Below are positions 11,164 through 22,499 of a stretch of 64,000 nucleotides of DNA, piece by piece (positions within the stretch are counted from its first letter, which is position 1; the number at the start of each line of letters is the position of its first letter). The stretch is taken from assembly GCA_029945375.1 (NCBI GenBank), contig CM057059.1:1550001-1614000 (forward strand), in the 5' to 3' direction. The notes under the pieces are model-generated. The model did no database searches and was not told the origin of the DNA. It was given only the letters and a program-made list of their open reading frames with translations. Origin of the DNA: Agaricus subrufescens (lineage: Eukaryota > Basidiomycota > Agaricomycetes > Agaricales > Agaricaceae). A program made the translations under genes and the position numbers.

Positions 11164-13358
11164 CATCGCTTCTTGACCTCTTACCACTACCTTCCTCTTT
11201 TGGAAGTCTCAGTGCTAGAGCCTAGAAGTAGTTTACAAGCCATCAATATGCCTCCTAAGCGTTCAAAACAGCCCACTTGACAGTCGTTGAGTTCCACCAG
11301 TGTACCGCAAGAGATTTGGGATCGCGCCAAAGCTCTTATGCACTCCAAAAACCCCCACCTCCCAGCAGGCACTCCCAATCCCGCCGAGATCATGTTTGGT
11401 TCAAACCCCTTCTCACCAATTGCCGCTCCCCCTCACCTTCCAAATGAGAGCGTCCTCAAGGTTTACCCTGAGTTTGCTGACTATCTGGAGGACAAACTCT
11501 TCGAAGAAATCAAGGACTGGGCCGAGGCCCACTCCATTGCCCAATCAATGGGATTTGACGTGCACCAGCTGTTCCCCTCCCTCCCTGTTCAACCAGCTGC
11601 ATCTGGATTGTCCAGTGTGGCTGCGCCTCCTCCCTCCCCTTCCCCATCCTCTATGGCCCCCCCGGAGAATTGGGACAAAGAAACCAGTTTGGAGCAGCAG
11701 TCAGTGCACTCAGCTACCCCGGTCCCCACCCCGGTCCCCACACCTCTGCCAGCCATTGGCCCAGTGGACGTGCTCTTTTGGCTCTCTAACAATAGGGAGA
11801 TTTACAAAGACAGAGAGTTCATGGGCTACTTCACCTTTGAAGCTCTCAATTCCCTGCTCATTGCTGTCCAGCACGGTGAGCACAAGTGCACGGTCCTCTC
11901 CAATGGCATGTCCATGTCTGCGGGGATAGACCGACTTATTCTTAGAGCACAACCGCCTGAGAAGAAACTCGAGATCATTACCCCCGGTGACACATCTCCC
12001 CCTCGTAAGAAGCCCCATTCTGGAGCCGCTACACCAGCTCCGCCAACCACCCCAGTTGCACCAAGTGCCCCGCCTCCAGCAATGGAGGTTGTTGAAGCAC
12101 CAGTGTCTTCTGAGGTCCCAGTCCTTCCCAAGCCTGCCAAACCCAAGGCAGCTCCACCAGTATCACGCACTCCTGCTGCACCTCAGGCTCCACCTTGGGG
12201 AATGAAGCTGAAGCGTGCTTGCCACACTGTCCACGGCACTTCACACCGTGGTATCACCATCACTCCACCAGCCGGATCTTCTATATCCATCCACAACTTT
12301 ACTCCGGGCCTTATTGATAAGGTCAATCAGCTTATCTGGTCAGATCTTGGGTCATCCAAGTTATTGATTGTTCATTCCAAATCGGGTGTCAGAAATAAGA
12401 TCTTCCTCTCCACCGACATCATCCCCACCGCCTCCAAAACAGCGTTTGTGCTCAAGCACATTCACTGCCTCATCCCTACTGGATCACCAGATGTGGTTAT
12501 CCAATCTGACAAAGCGACGTTGACGAGCTACCTCAAGATCATCAACATTCCCATTTCCCTGACCCTCCCTTGATTGGATTGGGTCAGCACTACTCGAGGT
12601 TTCCTACTCATGGCTATCTCGCACTCTACCATGGCCTGTCTCAGCCCTCTCATCCGCAATCAAGTCTGTCTTATGTGGACTTCCCCTAAAGCTGACTCAT
12701 GCATTGCATGGGTCGACATCCACAATTCCACAGTGGGCTCTAATGCTCACAATCTCATTGGCTTGGTCATCTTGGTCTCTGGAGTGAACTGCTGTATCCA
12801 AGGCGCAAAGCCACATTCTGGTTCCATTTGCTGCACTCGCTGTCAGCAATGGGGCCATCATGCTAATCAGTGCTGCCATCAAGGTGTGTGCTGCCCCCTA
12901 TGCGGTGGGCCTCATCTTGAGGGCAACCATCACTTAATGGTCAGCGACAAGCTTGTTGATCAGAAGAAATGTGTCAATTGCGTTGCCTCCAAGCGCGCAA
13001 AAACAGATCATGCCGCTATGGACTGTTCTTGTCCATTTTGGTGTAACCGATTCGATAGGAATTGGCTTCATCATCAATTTCCTCATTCCTAAAAGTGTAG
13101 GCTCGATCGTTTTCTTTTCTATGCACTGCGACAGCCTTTATGTAGTTTTATTTTCTACTGGTCTGATTGTTTTGTTTATTTTATGTCGAGCACTTGACCT
13201 AGTCATGCTGATATGAGAACACAGGTTAGTGCATGTTGTCTAGAGCTTAATGTACGCTGCCGAGGGTTGAAAGGTGGGGAAATGCGTTATGGCATCCCAT
13301 GTACGAGGTCGATTTTGAAATAAATCCCACTGATTACAAAAAAAAAAAAAAAAAAAAA
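11164..13358 (+). mobile_element. ORF1-only retroposon R6, full length
   Basis: Plus-strand retroposon. The 5' leader carries the hairpin box (from about 11164), ORF1 is 11248-13092, and the 3' UTR (13093-13337) has the conserved GACCTAGTC and ATGCGTTATGGCATCCC blocks, followed by poly-A at 13338-13358. Target duplications are 11143-11156 and 13359-13372, with a 7 bp unmatched filler at 11157-11163. It encodes ORF1 only. Confidence 0.92.
11248..13092 (+). pseudogene. Retroposon ORF1, R6 copy
   Basis: ORF1 of the MPPKRSKQP subfamily. Features in order: helical N-terminal region with YPEFADYLEDKLFEEIKDWAE (residues about 70-90), Pro-rich linkers, the HTVHGTSHRGITI block, RRM-like region, SDSCIAWVDIHNS-like segment, zinc clusters CTRCQQWGHHANQC and CPLCGGPHLEGNH, CVNC, CPFWCNRFDRNWL. 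In-frame TGA codons lie near 11278 and at 12571-12573, where R13 has sense codons, so the copy is dead but nearly full length. Confidence 0.85.
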
Positions 13359-13456
13359 TCGCTTTTAGAGACTAGGGTAATGTCATCAATGAAGACAGGC
13401 ACTATGACCTTAATGTCTCCCTTGGAATAGATGTAGATGGAGTTGTCAGAGTGAAG
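13359..13456 (-). pseudogene. copia reverse transcriptase fragment of C2
   Basis: Ninety-eight bases encoding the segment around the RT catalytic region (YIYSKGDIKVIVPVFIDDITLVS-like), continuing C2 beyond R6. It is cut by the R7 tail at 13457. Confidence 0.85.
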
Positions 13457-15695
13457 TTTTTTTTTTTTTTTTGTATCAATGGCACCTCTCAGTGGACCTT
13501 CTATTCAAGTAGCTATAAGGACATCCAGGTAGATAATCTGGGCACACTACAAGAATACGGCAGCCATGACATGTCACCAAAGGAGAAAACATTAAGCCCC
13601 AAACAACAAATTTGAAACGTATCCGGTGGAAAGAACATCGCCTCAAGGAAAGAAAACAAAACAAAACATAAAGGAAAAGAAATGATAAGTCCAAAAGAAA
13701 AGCGAGCAAAGCGAGCTGTAGCTCAAACAAACACATATCACCTATGTTCAGACTTGGATACAGCCCCGATTTTCTGTCGAGCTGGTTTGCGATCATGGAC
13801 GAGATAGCAAAGGAAAGTGGTGGGTGCTGACAGCGTGCGCTCCCGAAATAAGGAATGACTCTTACTACTTCTTCGATGGGAACTGGTGTTGCAGCCAATC
13901 CTGATCAAAACAATTGTTCCAGAATGGACACAAAGTGTCTGTTGTGGAGTGCGCTGAATTCTTCTTCTTTGCTGCAGAGCAGTTGGCGCAGTGATGGTCG
14001 TCCAGATTCTTCTTCATCACTATGGACACCTGGATATGCGAGTTGGCCAAGTGTGGGCCCATGCAGTGAGGACAGTGTATGCCCTTTGACCGGCATACAT
14101 CAGCATGGTGGCCCCACCTCTGGCACTGAGTGCAGAGGGCAGAGCCAGGCCACGGGGCAGCACTGCGGATTTGACAGTTGTGCCCACCAATGAAGATGTG
14201 CTTACCAATGAAGTCCTGGGCTGTGCAGCCCGAGACGGAGTCTGCAATGTCAACCCAAGCGATGCAGGTGTCGGACTTACGTGATGTCCACATGAAACAG
14301 ACAGCATGTTTGATGTGAGTGGATAAGGGTTTACCCACAGGAGAGTTGTGCAACACGACAGTGAACGCCTTGCACTGCGCTTGGATCCAGGTGGTGGGGG
14401 GAGCTGGAATGAGTGGTATGTCCAGTACCTTGAGGTAGGATGTGGAAGTGGGAGTGGCAGACTGGAGGGGAACGAGTCCGTTGGGGTCGATGAGGTGGCA
14501 TACATGCCTAAGCACACATGCAGACTCAGGCTTGGATAGTACCCGGGAGGTGGCAATAAAGATGCCGGAAGCTGAGTCTACAGAAGATTCCAGAATGACC
14601 TCAGACTTGAGGTCATCCTTGAGGTGACAGTTGCACTCCCGGAGGATTTTGGGAGTGATATTAATAGCACGGATTGTAGATCTGGCTGGTAGATGGATGA
14701 GGACTCCATGGCACAAAGCGCCATGGCTGGTGTGCTTGCCCTTGCGTGCGGGAGCACAGCGGGACACAGCAGGGGCAGAGGAGGGAGCTGGGGCCTTTGG
14801 AAGAGAGGGGATGGGGGCCAGCTTGGCTTTGAGATTGCTCTTGGAAGGTGCTCAAACAGCTGCAGGCACAGCCGGGGCACGCTTTCCAGAAGCAGTTTGC
14901 TTGGGTGTGGACCCGGGTGACTAGATCTGGACACATTTCAGGACCAGAGTGGCTACCTTGTCCTCGGCCATCGGGGACCAGGGGCAACTTGAGGGAACGA
15001 CTGGGGTCAAAGGGGGAAGGGGCGTGGTGGGCTTGACTGGGGAGGGGGGCAGTGGTCCAGCTTGAGCGATAAGCATTGTGGGCGCAACCTCAAAAGAGGT
15101 GTGGCCTGCCATGTTCTGAAACTCTAAATTCTTGTGAGCACTACTTTGCAAAATAATGAAAATGAGATAGAGAAGCTCGCCGGCAGAGCCAACGAAGTTC
15201 TCGTCGGGGGAGGTCTGCTGCACAATGTCGGCAGCCATCGACAGCATGTTTGCAAGTTGATGCTTCTTTCCAGGCACCTTGGAGGGTGAGTAGATCAAAG
15301 TGGCATGAGAGGCAGTGGAGAGCACTGGCGAGTTGAGAAGGTTTGTCAGTTGCTCAGGTGTTATTCCCCTGCCCTGGAAAGAGGACAAGGGGGTGGGGGT
15401 TACCAGGGTGGTGGGGAGTGGAGGGTCATCGCGAGTGATGGCCTTTCCGAATTTTGCACGCATCTTCTCAGCATGCGTCTTTGGCTTGGGCAGTACGTTG
15501 TCCTCAGCCATTATATGAGATGTGGACTCCTTAGCCTCCGCGAGAAGGTGTTCAAAGTCCATATCAGAGATGGCAGGGGCAGTATCTTTGAACCAGTCAC
15601 CAGACGTGTCCATGTCACTGCGTTTATTGCTACTCATAGCTCTAGCACTGAGACTTCCAAAAGAGGAAGGTAGTGGTTTGAGTTCAAGAAGCGAT
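13457..15695 (-). mobile_element. ORF1-only retroposon R7, full length
   Basis: Poly-T at 13457-13472, type-2 tail, 3' UTR to 13864, ORF1 13865-15637, and 5' leader with hairpin box ending near 15695. The left flank is copia C2 and the right flank is retroposon R8 on the other strand, and I find no matching target duplication. The flanks were therefore probably rearranged after insertion. Confidence 0.88.
13865..15637 (-). pseudogene. Retroposon ORF1, R7 copy (MSSNKR type)
   Basis: Nearly full-length ORF1 of the same subfamily as R1 and R12. It has the acidic N-terminus MSSNKRSDMDTSGDWF, Pro-rich linkers, KGKHTSHG, an RRM-like region with INITPKILRECNCHLKDDLKSEV, SDTCIAWVDIADS, NCQIRSAAP, zinc clusters CTQCQRWGHHADVC and CPHCMGPHLANSH, CANC, CPFWNNCFDQDWL, FPSKK. 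Two in-frame stops, TAG at about 14921 and TGA at 14852-14854, break the middle. The TGA is at the codon shared with R1 and R10. Confidence 0.87.
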
Positions 15696-16129
15696 GTTTC
15701 ATGTGGACATCTCGCCATTCAGACACATGTGTAGCATGGCTGGATATCTCAGACACCATCTCTGGCCGCATTGCCAGAGACTTCATTGGTAAGCAGGTCT
15801 TTATTGGAGGCCAAAACTGTCAAATCCAGGGTGCTGCCCCCCGGCCCGGCTCTGCCCTCTGCACTCAGTGCCAGAGGTGGGGCCACCATTCCGATATCTG
15901 CTGCTCCAAAGGCGTCTGATGCCCCCACTGCGCGGGACCACACACTGCGGAGTCCCACATCCAGGCCACAATCGCGATGAAGAAGGATCCTGACGCCCAC
16001 CACTGCTGCAACTGTTCCGCAGCCAAGAAGAAAAAGACGCAGCACTCCAGCACGGACACGAAGTGTCTGTTCTGGGACAATCGGTTTGACTGGGACTGGC
16101 TTCAACGCCAGTTCCCATCGCGCAAGTAG
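15696..16129 (+). pseudogene. Retroposon ORF1 C-terminal part, R8
   Basis: Starts within CFMWTSRHSDTCVAWLDISD, then NCQIQGAAPRPGS, zinc cluster CTQCQRWGHHSDIC, and a TGA at about 15918 directly before CPHCAGPH (R11 has CGA there). It continues with CNCSAAKKKKTQHSS, CLFWDN, DWDWLQRQFPSRK and a TAG stop at 16127-16129. The sequence is closest to R11, so the two belong to one subfamily. Confidence 0.85.
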
Positions 16130-16555
16130 GGACTTTCACTGGTCCTTTCAGGAGTTGTCAACATATGCACCCACCATTATTCCTTACTGCTCTATCGTCT
16201 GCATCTGGCACCGCCAGCCTTCTAGCTGGTGTATCTGGGGTTAAAAGTTAAGTATGATGTTAAGCTTGAGCTATGGTTCGCGTCAGGTATTTCATCTTTT
16301 TCCCCATTATCTGTTTCTTTTTTCATTTTGATATGTTTTCCTTCGTTATCATTGAGTGCTTGACCATGTCACACAGGATACGGTCTCTCCTGCCCCTTTG
16401 TAAGAATGACTGCATGTAATGGACTCGGGCCCCTATATGGAAACGCGTTATGGCATCCGGATTCTTAGCGTATGCTCAGAGTATCTAACTGTAGTAAATA
16501 GTGCTTTGAATCGAAGGTCCACCGAGAGGTGCCACTGATTACAAAAAAAAAAAAA
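15696..16555 (+). mobile_element. ORF1-only retroposon R8, 3' half
   Basis: Plus-strand fragment with the ORF1 C-terminal region, a 3' UTR (16130-16542) carrying the GCGTTATGGCATCCG block, a type-2 tail (CCGAGAGGTGCCACTGATTAC) and poly-A at 16543-16555. The 5' half is missing at the junction with R7. Confidence 0.88.
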
Positions 16556-18133
16556 TCTCAGTGTTACAAGCATCAACCCAGTGTTCCCTGTCAGGGGGGG
16601 GGAATGGAAGTGAATGCATCTTTCCTGCAAGGCAGGGCTCACATATAGGGTCAGGAGGAGCATTAGAATCGAGTTTAAGGCCTGTAACAAGGTCCTTACT
16701 CAACATAGACTTCACATCAGTATAATTGTGATGAATGAAGCAATGATGCCACAGGGAGAGGTCAGCTGGCAGTGTAGAGACAGCAAAAGCAGCCTCAGAA
16801 GTGATAGTAGAGCCATCTAGCTCAGCAGAGTTGTTGGAGTGGATAGTGGCCGTAAAAAGTGTTGTTCCCTTGCACTGGAAAGCAATAGAGCAAGCAGTGA
16901 TGATGATATTGAAGCCCTTGTGCTGAGCAAGGTATAAACATGACAGCAGATTACTCCTGAGGTCAGGAACATGTAGTACCCTCAAAAACTCGACCGCTCT
17001 AGCCTCCTTTCCATTAACAACTGGTTTAAACACCACAGAACCTATCCCTGCAGAGTATACAACTGAATTATCAGCTAATTGGATGGGAATGCGATTGGGG
17101 GAGTAGTTCTTGAACCAGTGACGATGTGGGGTCATATGAGAAGTGGCCCCAGTGTCTGCAAGCCAATGGAAGTCAGCATCGAGCTGTAGAGGTGTAGAAA
17201 GCGAAGGGGAAGGGGAGGGATGTGAGGCACTTGCATTTCCAGCAAATTCACGGACTCTCTGCGCTTTTTCGGGGCTAGAACTCGAAGAGGAGCTTGCTGC
17301 AGAGCCTGAGGCGTTGTTTGAAGCGTCCTGAGCCTTGTTAGCCTTATTTCCGCGAGTTCTGGGCTTCTGAGCGTCCTCCTGGGCGCGTTTCTTCGCCTTT
17401 TCGAACGGCCAGCACTTCTCCACCTTGTGACCAGTCCTCCCACAGAAATCGCAGGTATCTGACGCGTTTTTGAAGCCAGAGCGAGCGGCTAGGGCCTGGG
17501 AGCCTCCCAAAGCGTCCCCAGCGCGTTTTCGGCGTTGTATATCCTCTGTGACAAAGGCCTGATGAATGGTAGCCTTGTCCAGCTTGTCCATAAGCAAAAG
17601 AGACGAGGAGAAGGTGGAATAGTCGTCTGAAAGAGCTCTAATGAGGGCCATAGATGCCAGCTCATCATCTAGCATCTCCAGAGTGAAGGAAGTGGGCCTG
17701 AGCTCTTTAATTCGACGTTTGCAGCCTTCTACCCTGTTGATAAGTGATTGGAGAGACTCTTCCTCAAGTTTCCTGATGCTAAACAGCTCATCATAGGCAA
17801 ACACATTCCAGCCTTCTTCTGCCTGTGTACAGCCTCCAGAGCCTCCCACATCTTCATGGGGTCATCCTGGATGCCATTAAAGTGCACCCTCTGCTCCTCT
17901 TCAACCATCAAGAATAGCCAGCCAGCAGCCTTGTCACAACGAGCCTCAAAAGCATCCAGAGTGTCCGCTTCAGCCTGGGTAACAGTAGAGAAGACAGTGG
18001 GGGACTTCTGCTTGCCAGAGATAATTCTCCATAGCCCAGAAGCTTGCAGCCACACCTCCATCTCGCCAGACCACGTCGTATAGTTCTCCGCATTGAGTTT
18101 TGCAAACATTGGCGATCCAGAAGCCATTGGAGT
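16556..18133 (-). pseudogene. copia C3: gag and protease, integrase deleted
   Basis: Minus-strand copia with ATG at 18125-18127 (MASGSPMFAKLNAENYTTWSGEMEVWL). Gag runs to about 17400 with a CCHC knuckle CDFCGRTGHKVEKC, then protease with LADTGATSHMTP, then the GAG-pre-integrase region ending MHSLPFP. It then jumps at about 16597 into SPDREHWVDACNTEIF, which belongs near the start of RT; the whole integrase and linker are missing. A frame break near 17830 separates the first 110 codons. The right end is replaced by R9, so no LTR is present. Confidence 0.87.
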
Positions 18134-18217
18134 TCATTCCTTCCTTGACCTCTTACCACTACCTTCCTCTTTTGGAAGCCTCTGTGGTTTAGTTGCACTA
18201 GTAAGGAATACATCTCA

Positions 18218-19426
18218 ATGCCTCCTAAGCGCAAGGGCAATCTTGCCCATAAGCAATCTCAGCAACCTCCACCTGAGGGTACACCTGTGGTGGAATCACA
18301 TATTGACAATGACTTGGACTGGGACGCCCCAGGCCAGCCTCGCACCTCTCTTGAACCTGCCTTCTTTGTAGGCTCAATCATGAATCCCGCCAGCAAGTAT
18401 GTTGGCCACACTCCTGCTCAAGCCTCTAGGTCCTCGGCCTCTCAGCCTGGCACCCTTCTTCCTCCTGCTGAAATCAAGTCAGCACTTCAAACCCCCCCTC
18501 CTGCTTCAGGGCTTCTCCTGCAGCAGCTTCTAGGCAAACGGCCTGAACAGCTGTCCCCCACTCCTTCAGCCATGCTCACGAGTGAATCACCTGCTTGTAT
18601 TCCTGTTCCTGCACCTGAGCCCCAAGCTCCCAAGCACTCTCTCACCCCCCCTACCGCATCTCAAATGGATGTGTTCTTTGCAGCTTTGGAAATGTACACT
18701 TCCAAGCTAAACACTTCTCATGCCAATGCCCCTCACTTCATCGGTATGATTCTCACTTCTTTGCAGGTCATGCTACATGATCCTGCTACCCTCACTCTAG
18801 AAGTCCATGGCGGGTTTACCGTCAAAGACCTACTTGACAGCTTGCCATGCTCTGGTGCAGCATTCGCCCTTTTACCCCCCAGCACCTCAGGTACCGGCCC
18901 TAGGCCGGTCCCTAAGCCACAAGTCAAGAGGATGCGCACTGCTCCTCCCACTCCCACCCCTGCAAAGCAGAGTGCTCTGGCAAAAGCTGATAGTGCACTG
19001 CCTCGTCTCTCTAAGCAGCCACCTCCTTTGGAGGCTCCCGCTGTTTTGGTTCCTGCTCCTAAGCCCAAACGCCATCAACGTCAGGGCAAACATACTATCC
19101 ATGGCCTCTCCCGGCATGGTATCATTATCAAACCAAGTGGCAAGACTACTCTCTCTGCTGCCCGCTTTTACGACAAGCGTATCAACACTTACAATGACAA
19201 GATTGTCTCCAATCTCAAGGTCACTGACCTTGCAATCACATCTGCTGAGGATTATGGGCCTGGAGTCTATCTCCACACTACCTGGGTCCCCACTCAAGCT
19301 GAATGTGACTTTGTGCTGAAACATGTGCGAAGGGACTTCATTGTTCCAGAAGGTACTGCTCCCCTCTCCACCATCACTCCCCACTCCACATCTTATCTTA
19401 AGATTGTGGATATTCCTATCACCAAT
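18218..19426 (+). pseudogene. Retroposon ORF1 N-terminal part, R9
   Basis: About 403 codons, uninterrupted, starting MPPKRKGNLAHKQSQQPPPEGTP. It has the N-terminal basic/Gln-rich stretch, Pro-rich linkers, a helical region with ASQMDVFFAALEMYTSKLN, the second Pro-rich segment, the GKHTIHGLSRHGIIIKPSGK block and the start of the RRM-like region up to SYLKIVDIPI. It is close to R2. With the 21698-22249 part it makes a full ORF1 that carries no stop of its own in either visible piece. Confidence 0.87.
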
Positions 19427-21697
19427 TTTTTTTTTTTTTTTTTTATAATCAATGGCACCTCTCGGTGGACCTTTTATTAAACTAGCTATTTGACATCCGG
19501 TTAGATACTCCGGGCTTACTAGTCTAATACAGATGCCATAACACGTATCCAAGTACAGCCACCAGATGCATACAAAATCAAACTCTTACATGGGCGGGAA
19601 AGAAATGTATCCGCACGACGAGGTTAAGCACTCGAGGAACCCAAACCACAAACACACAAAACAAAAGATAAAAAATGATGAAGCCTAGAAATCCACAGAC
19701 CGTGATGAGCCTTAGCTCAAGCCAACATCCCCACGGTACTAAACCCCGTATATGCCAGCCTCCAACCAGCGGTTCCAAACGCAAACAAAATAGCGATTAA
19801 GAGAATGGAAATTGTGGGCGTGCTTGCTGCAGCTCCCAAAACCGACCACGACAGACGATTACTTCTTCAATGTGAACTGGTGGTGTAACCAATCCCGGTC
19901 AAATCTATTGGTCCAGAATGGACATAAAGTGTCCGTTGTAGAGTGCACCATCTTCCTCTTCTTGCTAGCAGAACAATTGGTGCAGTGGTGGTCATCGGGA
20001 TTGCGCTTCATAGCAATAGCGGCCTGAACATGTGAGTCAGCAGTGTGCGGACCCACGCAGTGAGGACACCGTATGCCCTTTGAACGGCAGACATCAGAAT
20101 GATGGCCCCATCTCTGGCAGCGAGTGCAGAGGATGGAGCCGGGCCGGGGTGCAGCACCTCAGATTTGACAGTTACGCCCTCTGATGAGGACGTGCTTACC
20201 AATGAAGTCACGGGCCGTACGGCCCAAGACGGAATCCTGTATGTCGACCCAAGCTACGCAAGTGTCGGCGTGATGTGAGGTCCGCATGAATCGGACTGCA
20301 TGTTTGACATGTCGGGCAAGACAATCAGAGATTTTTGCATAGCATTGACAAAGGCGGTGCGTTGCACGACAATCCATGAGGCAGGTGGAGCCAGGATGAG
20401 TGGAACATCTATCACCTTGAGATAGGATGTGGAGGTGGGGGTAGCAGCCTGGAGGGGGACGAGGCCGTTGGGGTCAATGAGGCGGCGTATGTGTCTGAGC
20501 ACACATGCAGACTTGGGATGGGATAATACCCGGGAAGCGGCAATGAAAATACCAGTCCCCAAGTCAATAGAACTTTCGAGAACAACCTCAGATTTGAGAT
20601 CGTCCTTAAGGTGGCAATTACACTCCAGCAGGACTTCTGGAGTGATATTAATAGCACGGATACTAGATCCGGCTGGGGGAGTGATGTGGATGCCTTTGCA
20701 AGACATGCTGTGAGTGGTGTGCTTGCCCTTGCACGCTGGTGCATGCCTGGACACAGCAGGGGCAGTAGAGGGAGCCGGGGCCTTGGGGGAGGAGGGGATG
20801 GGAGCTGGCTTGGCCTTGAGAGCAGACTTGGGAGGTGCTCAAACAGCTGCGGGTGCTGCCGGGGCACACTTCCGAGTCGCGGCGGGTTTAGGAGTGGATC
20901 CGGTTGGCAATTGGATCCTGACTTTCTTTGGCTGAGGTGCCGCAGCCTCATGCTCAACCTCGGCCATCGGGGACCAGGGTCGAGACTCAGGGGCACTCGG
21001 AGTTGAAGGAGGGGGGGCAGATGGTTTGACTGGGGATGGAGGGGGCGGGCCAGTCTGCACAATGATAATGGCTAACACTTCTTCAAATGAAGTAGAGCCA
21101 GCCATGTTTTGGAACTCAAGCTGCTTGTAGGCGGGCAAGTTGAGAAGGTTGTAGATCAAGATCAACAACTCTGAGGCATATGCCACGTAGTTGCCATCAG
21201 GGGACGTGGAGTGGACGAGGTCAGACGCAGTGGCCAACATCGATGCAAGGCGGTTCTTCTTCCCTGGCACTGCAGAGGGTGAGTAGGGATTGGGAGTCTT
21301 GGGGGTAGAAGGAGTGGTGGGGGCCTTGCCCTTGGCCGGAGTGTGTGGGCTCTGAGTTGCATACGACAACGGGGACGTCGCCGATGCTTGCGAAGGGCCA
21401 GCGGGGGTAGGGGTGGTGGCTTGCTCCCAGACAGCATCAGTTAACTTGCCTTTGGGGCAAAGATGAGACCACATCTTTTTGAGACGGGTCACCTTGGGGG
21501 TTTGCAGCATTGTGAGGACCGCAGCCTGTAAGATCTCGGGGAGTGGCGCATCGTCGTCCATAGACCACCCTCTGTTGTCAAAATCCTCTCGAGTATCCAT
21601 TGCGAACGCAGTGGACACTGTATATTACTTCTCAAGCACTTCCACTGAGACTTCCAAAACAGGAAGGTAGTGGTTGCAGTTCAAGAAGCGATTGACG
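19427..21697 (-). mobile_element. ORF1-only retroposon R10, full length
   Basis: Poly-T 19427-19444, type-2 tail, 3' UTR to 19858 with the conserved block near 19600-19630, ORF1 19859-21600, and 5' hairpin leader to about 21697. Near-identical 15 bp target duplications flank it inside R9. It encodes ORF1 only. Confidence 0.92.
19859..21600 (-). pseudogene. Retroposon ORF1, R10 copy (MDTRED type)
   Basis: Starts MDTREDFDNRGWSMDDDAPLPEI; an in-frame ATG 18 bases upstream (MSTAF) is an alternative. Order: acidic N-terminus, Pro-rich linkers, KGKHTTHS block, RRM-like region with SYLKVIDVPLI, SDTCVAWVDIQDS-like segment, zinc clusters, CTNC, CPFWTNRFDRDWL, terminal FTLKK. TGA at 20839-20841 is shared with R1 and R7, and TGA at 20159-20161 is shared with R5. 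A frameshift lies near 20330. The copy is clearly inactive. Confidence 0.85.
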
Positions 21698-22249
21698 ATT
21701 CCTATCATCAATCCTAAAGATAAGGGTTGGGTTATTCCAACTGGCGGTGTTATCCATGACACTGTCTCTTCTTCACCAGTAGGGGTTTCCCTTGCCGAAA
21801 TCATCACCAACATCCGCATTATGCGGATGTCACCACACTCAGATTCATGCATTGCATGGATCGACATCAAGGACTCACTGGCTTGTACTGTTGCAAAACA
21901 GTTTATCGGTCAGCTCATTCGCATATCCGGTGTGAATTGTAGAATTGCCGGCGCCCGCTCCCACTCTGGCTCCGTCCTGTGCACTTGCTGCTACAGGTGG
22001 GGCCATCATCACTCTCAGTGTTGTCGTGAAGGCGTACACTGTCCTCTCTGCGGGGGGCCTCATTGCGAGGCCAACCACTCTACCATGGTTGCTCCAACTT
22101 CAGTTGAGAAGCAACACTGTGTGAACTGTACTGCCTCCAAGCGGGAAAAGCACGACCACTCGGCAACCGATTGGAAGGCTTGTCCCTTCTGGTCTCATCG
22201 TTTCGACAGGGACTGGCTCAAGTGGCAATTCCCTGTGTGTAAGATTTAA
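21698..22249 (+). pseudogene. Retroposon ORF1 C-terminal part, R9
   Basis: Continues the R9 frame after R10: KDKGWVIPTGGVIHDTV, IRIMRMSPHSDSCIAWIDIKDS, NCRIAGARSHSGS, zinc clusters CTCCYRWGHHHSQC and CPLCGGPHCEANH, CVNCTASKREKHDHS, CPFWSHRFDRDWLKWQFP, stop TAA at 22247-22249. All metal ligands are in place. The 3' UTR type matches R2 and lacks the conserved block of the R3-like copies. Confidence 0.88.
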
Positions 22250-22499
22250 TCTCTGTGGGTATGTGTATTTTTAGCTATCTGCACTTTTTATTTTCGTGTA
22301 TTGACAGACTTCGGCTTTTGCGTGTCCACCCTTTCTTTGATTCATAGTCCATTTCTATCAGCATTCGTCCTTAAATTAGTTATGTACTTGTAGGTAGCTC
22401 CCAGGTGTACGTAAAGGGGGGGGTATGTGTCATGGCACCCCATGTATGAGGTCGATGTTGAAATACATCCCATTGATACAAAAAAAAAAAAAAAAAAAA

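Larger units (their letters stand above)
9888..13456 (-). mobile_element. copia family B element C2, partial, split by R6
   Basis: Comprises the 3' LTR, the RNase H and RT 3' part (10186-11156) and an RT fragment (13359-13456), separated by R6. R6 is flanked by near-identical copies of TTGCTTTTAGAGAC and TCGCTTTTAGAGAC. The element is lost to the right of 13456, where the R7 poly-A tail begins. It entered ORF1 of R5 on the left. Confidence 0.85.
18137..22499 (+). mobile_element. ORF1-only retroposon R9, split by R10
   Basis: Plus-strand retroposon with 5' hairpin leader from about 18137, ORF1 18218-19426 continued at 21698-22249, 3' UTR 22250-22479 and poly-A 22480-22499. It is split by R10, with duplications ATTCCTATCACCAAT (19412-19426) and ATTCCTATCATCAAT (21698-21712). 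The flanks are two copia pieces in opposite orientation, so the outer target duplication is not recognisable. Confidence 0.9.

Noticed and set aside
16539..17849. A copia polyprotein with natural fusion of pre-integrase to RT
   Set aside because: The join is a deletion breakpoint; the same sequences are separated by integrase in C9 and C10.
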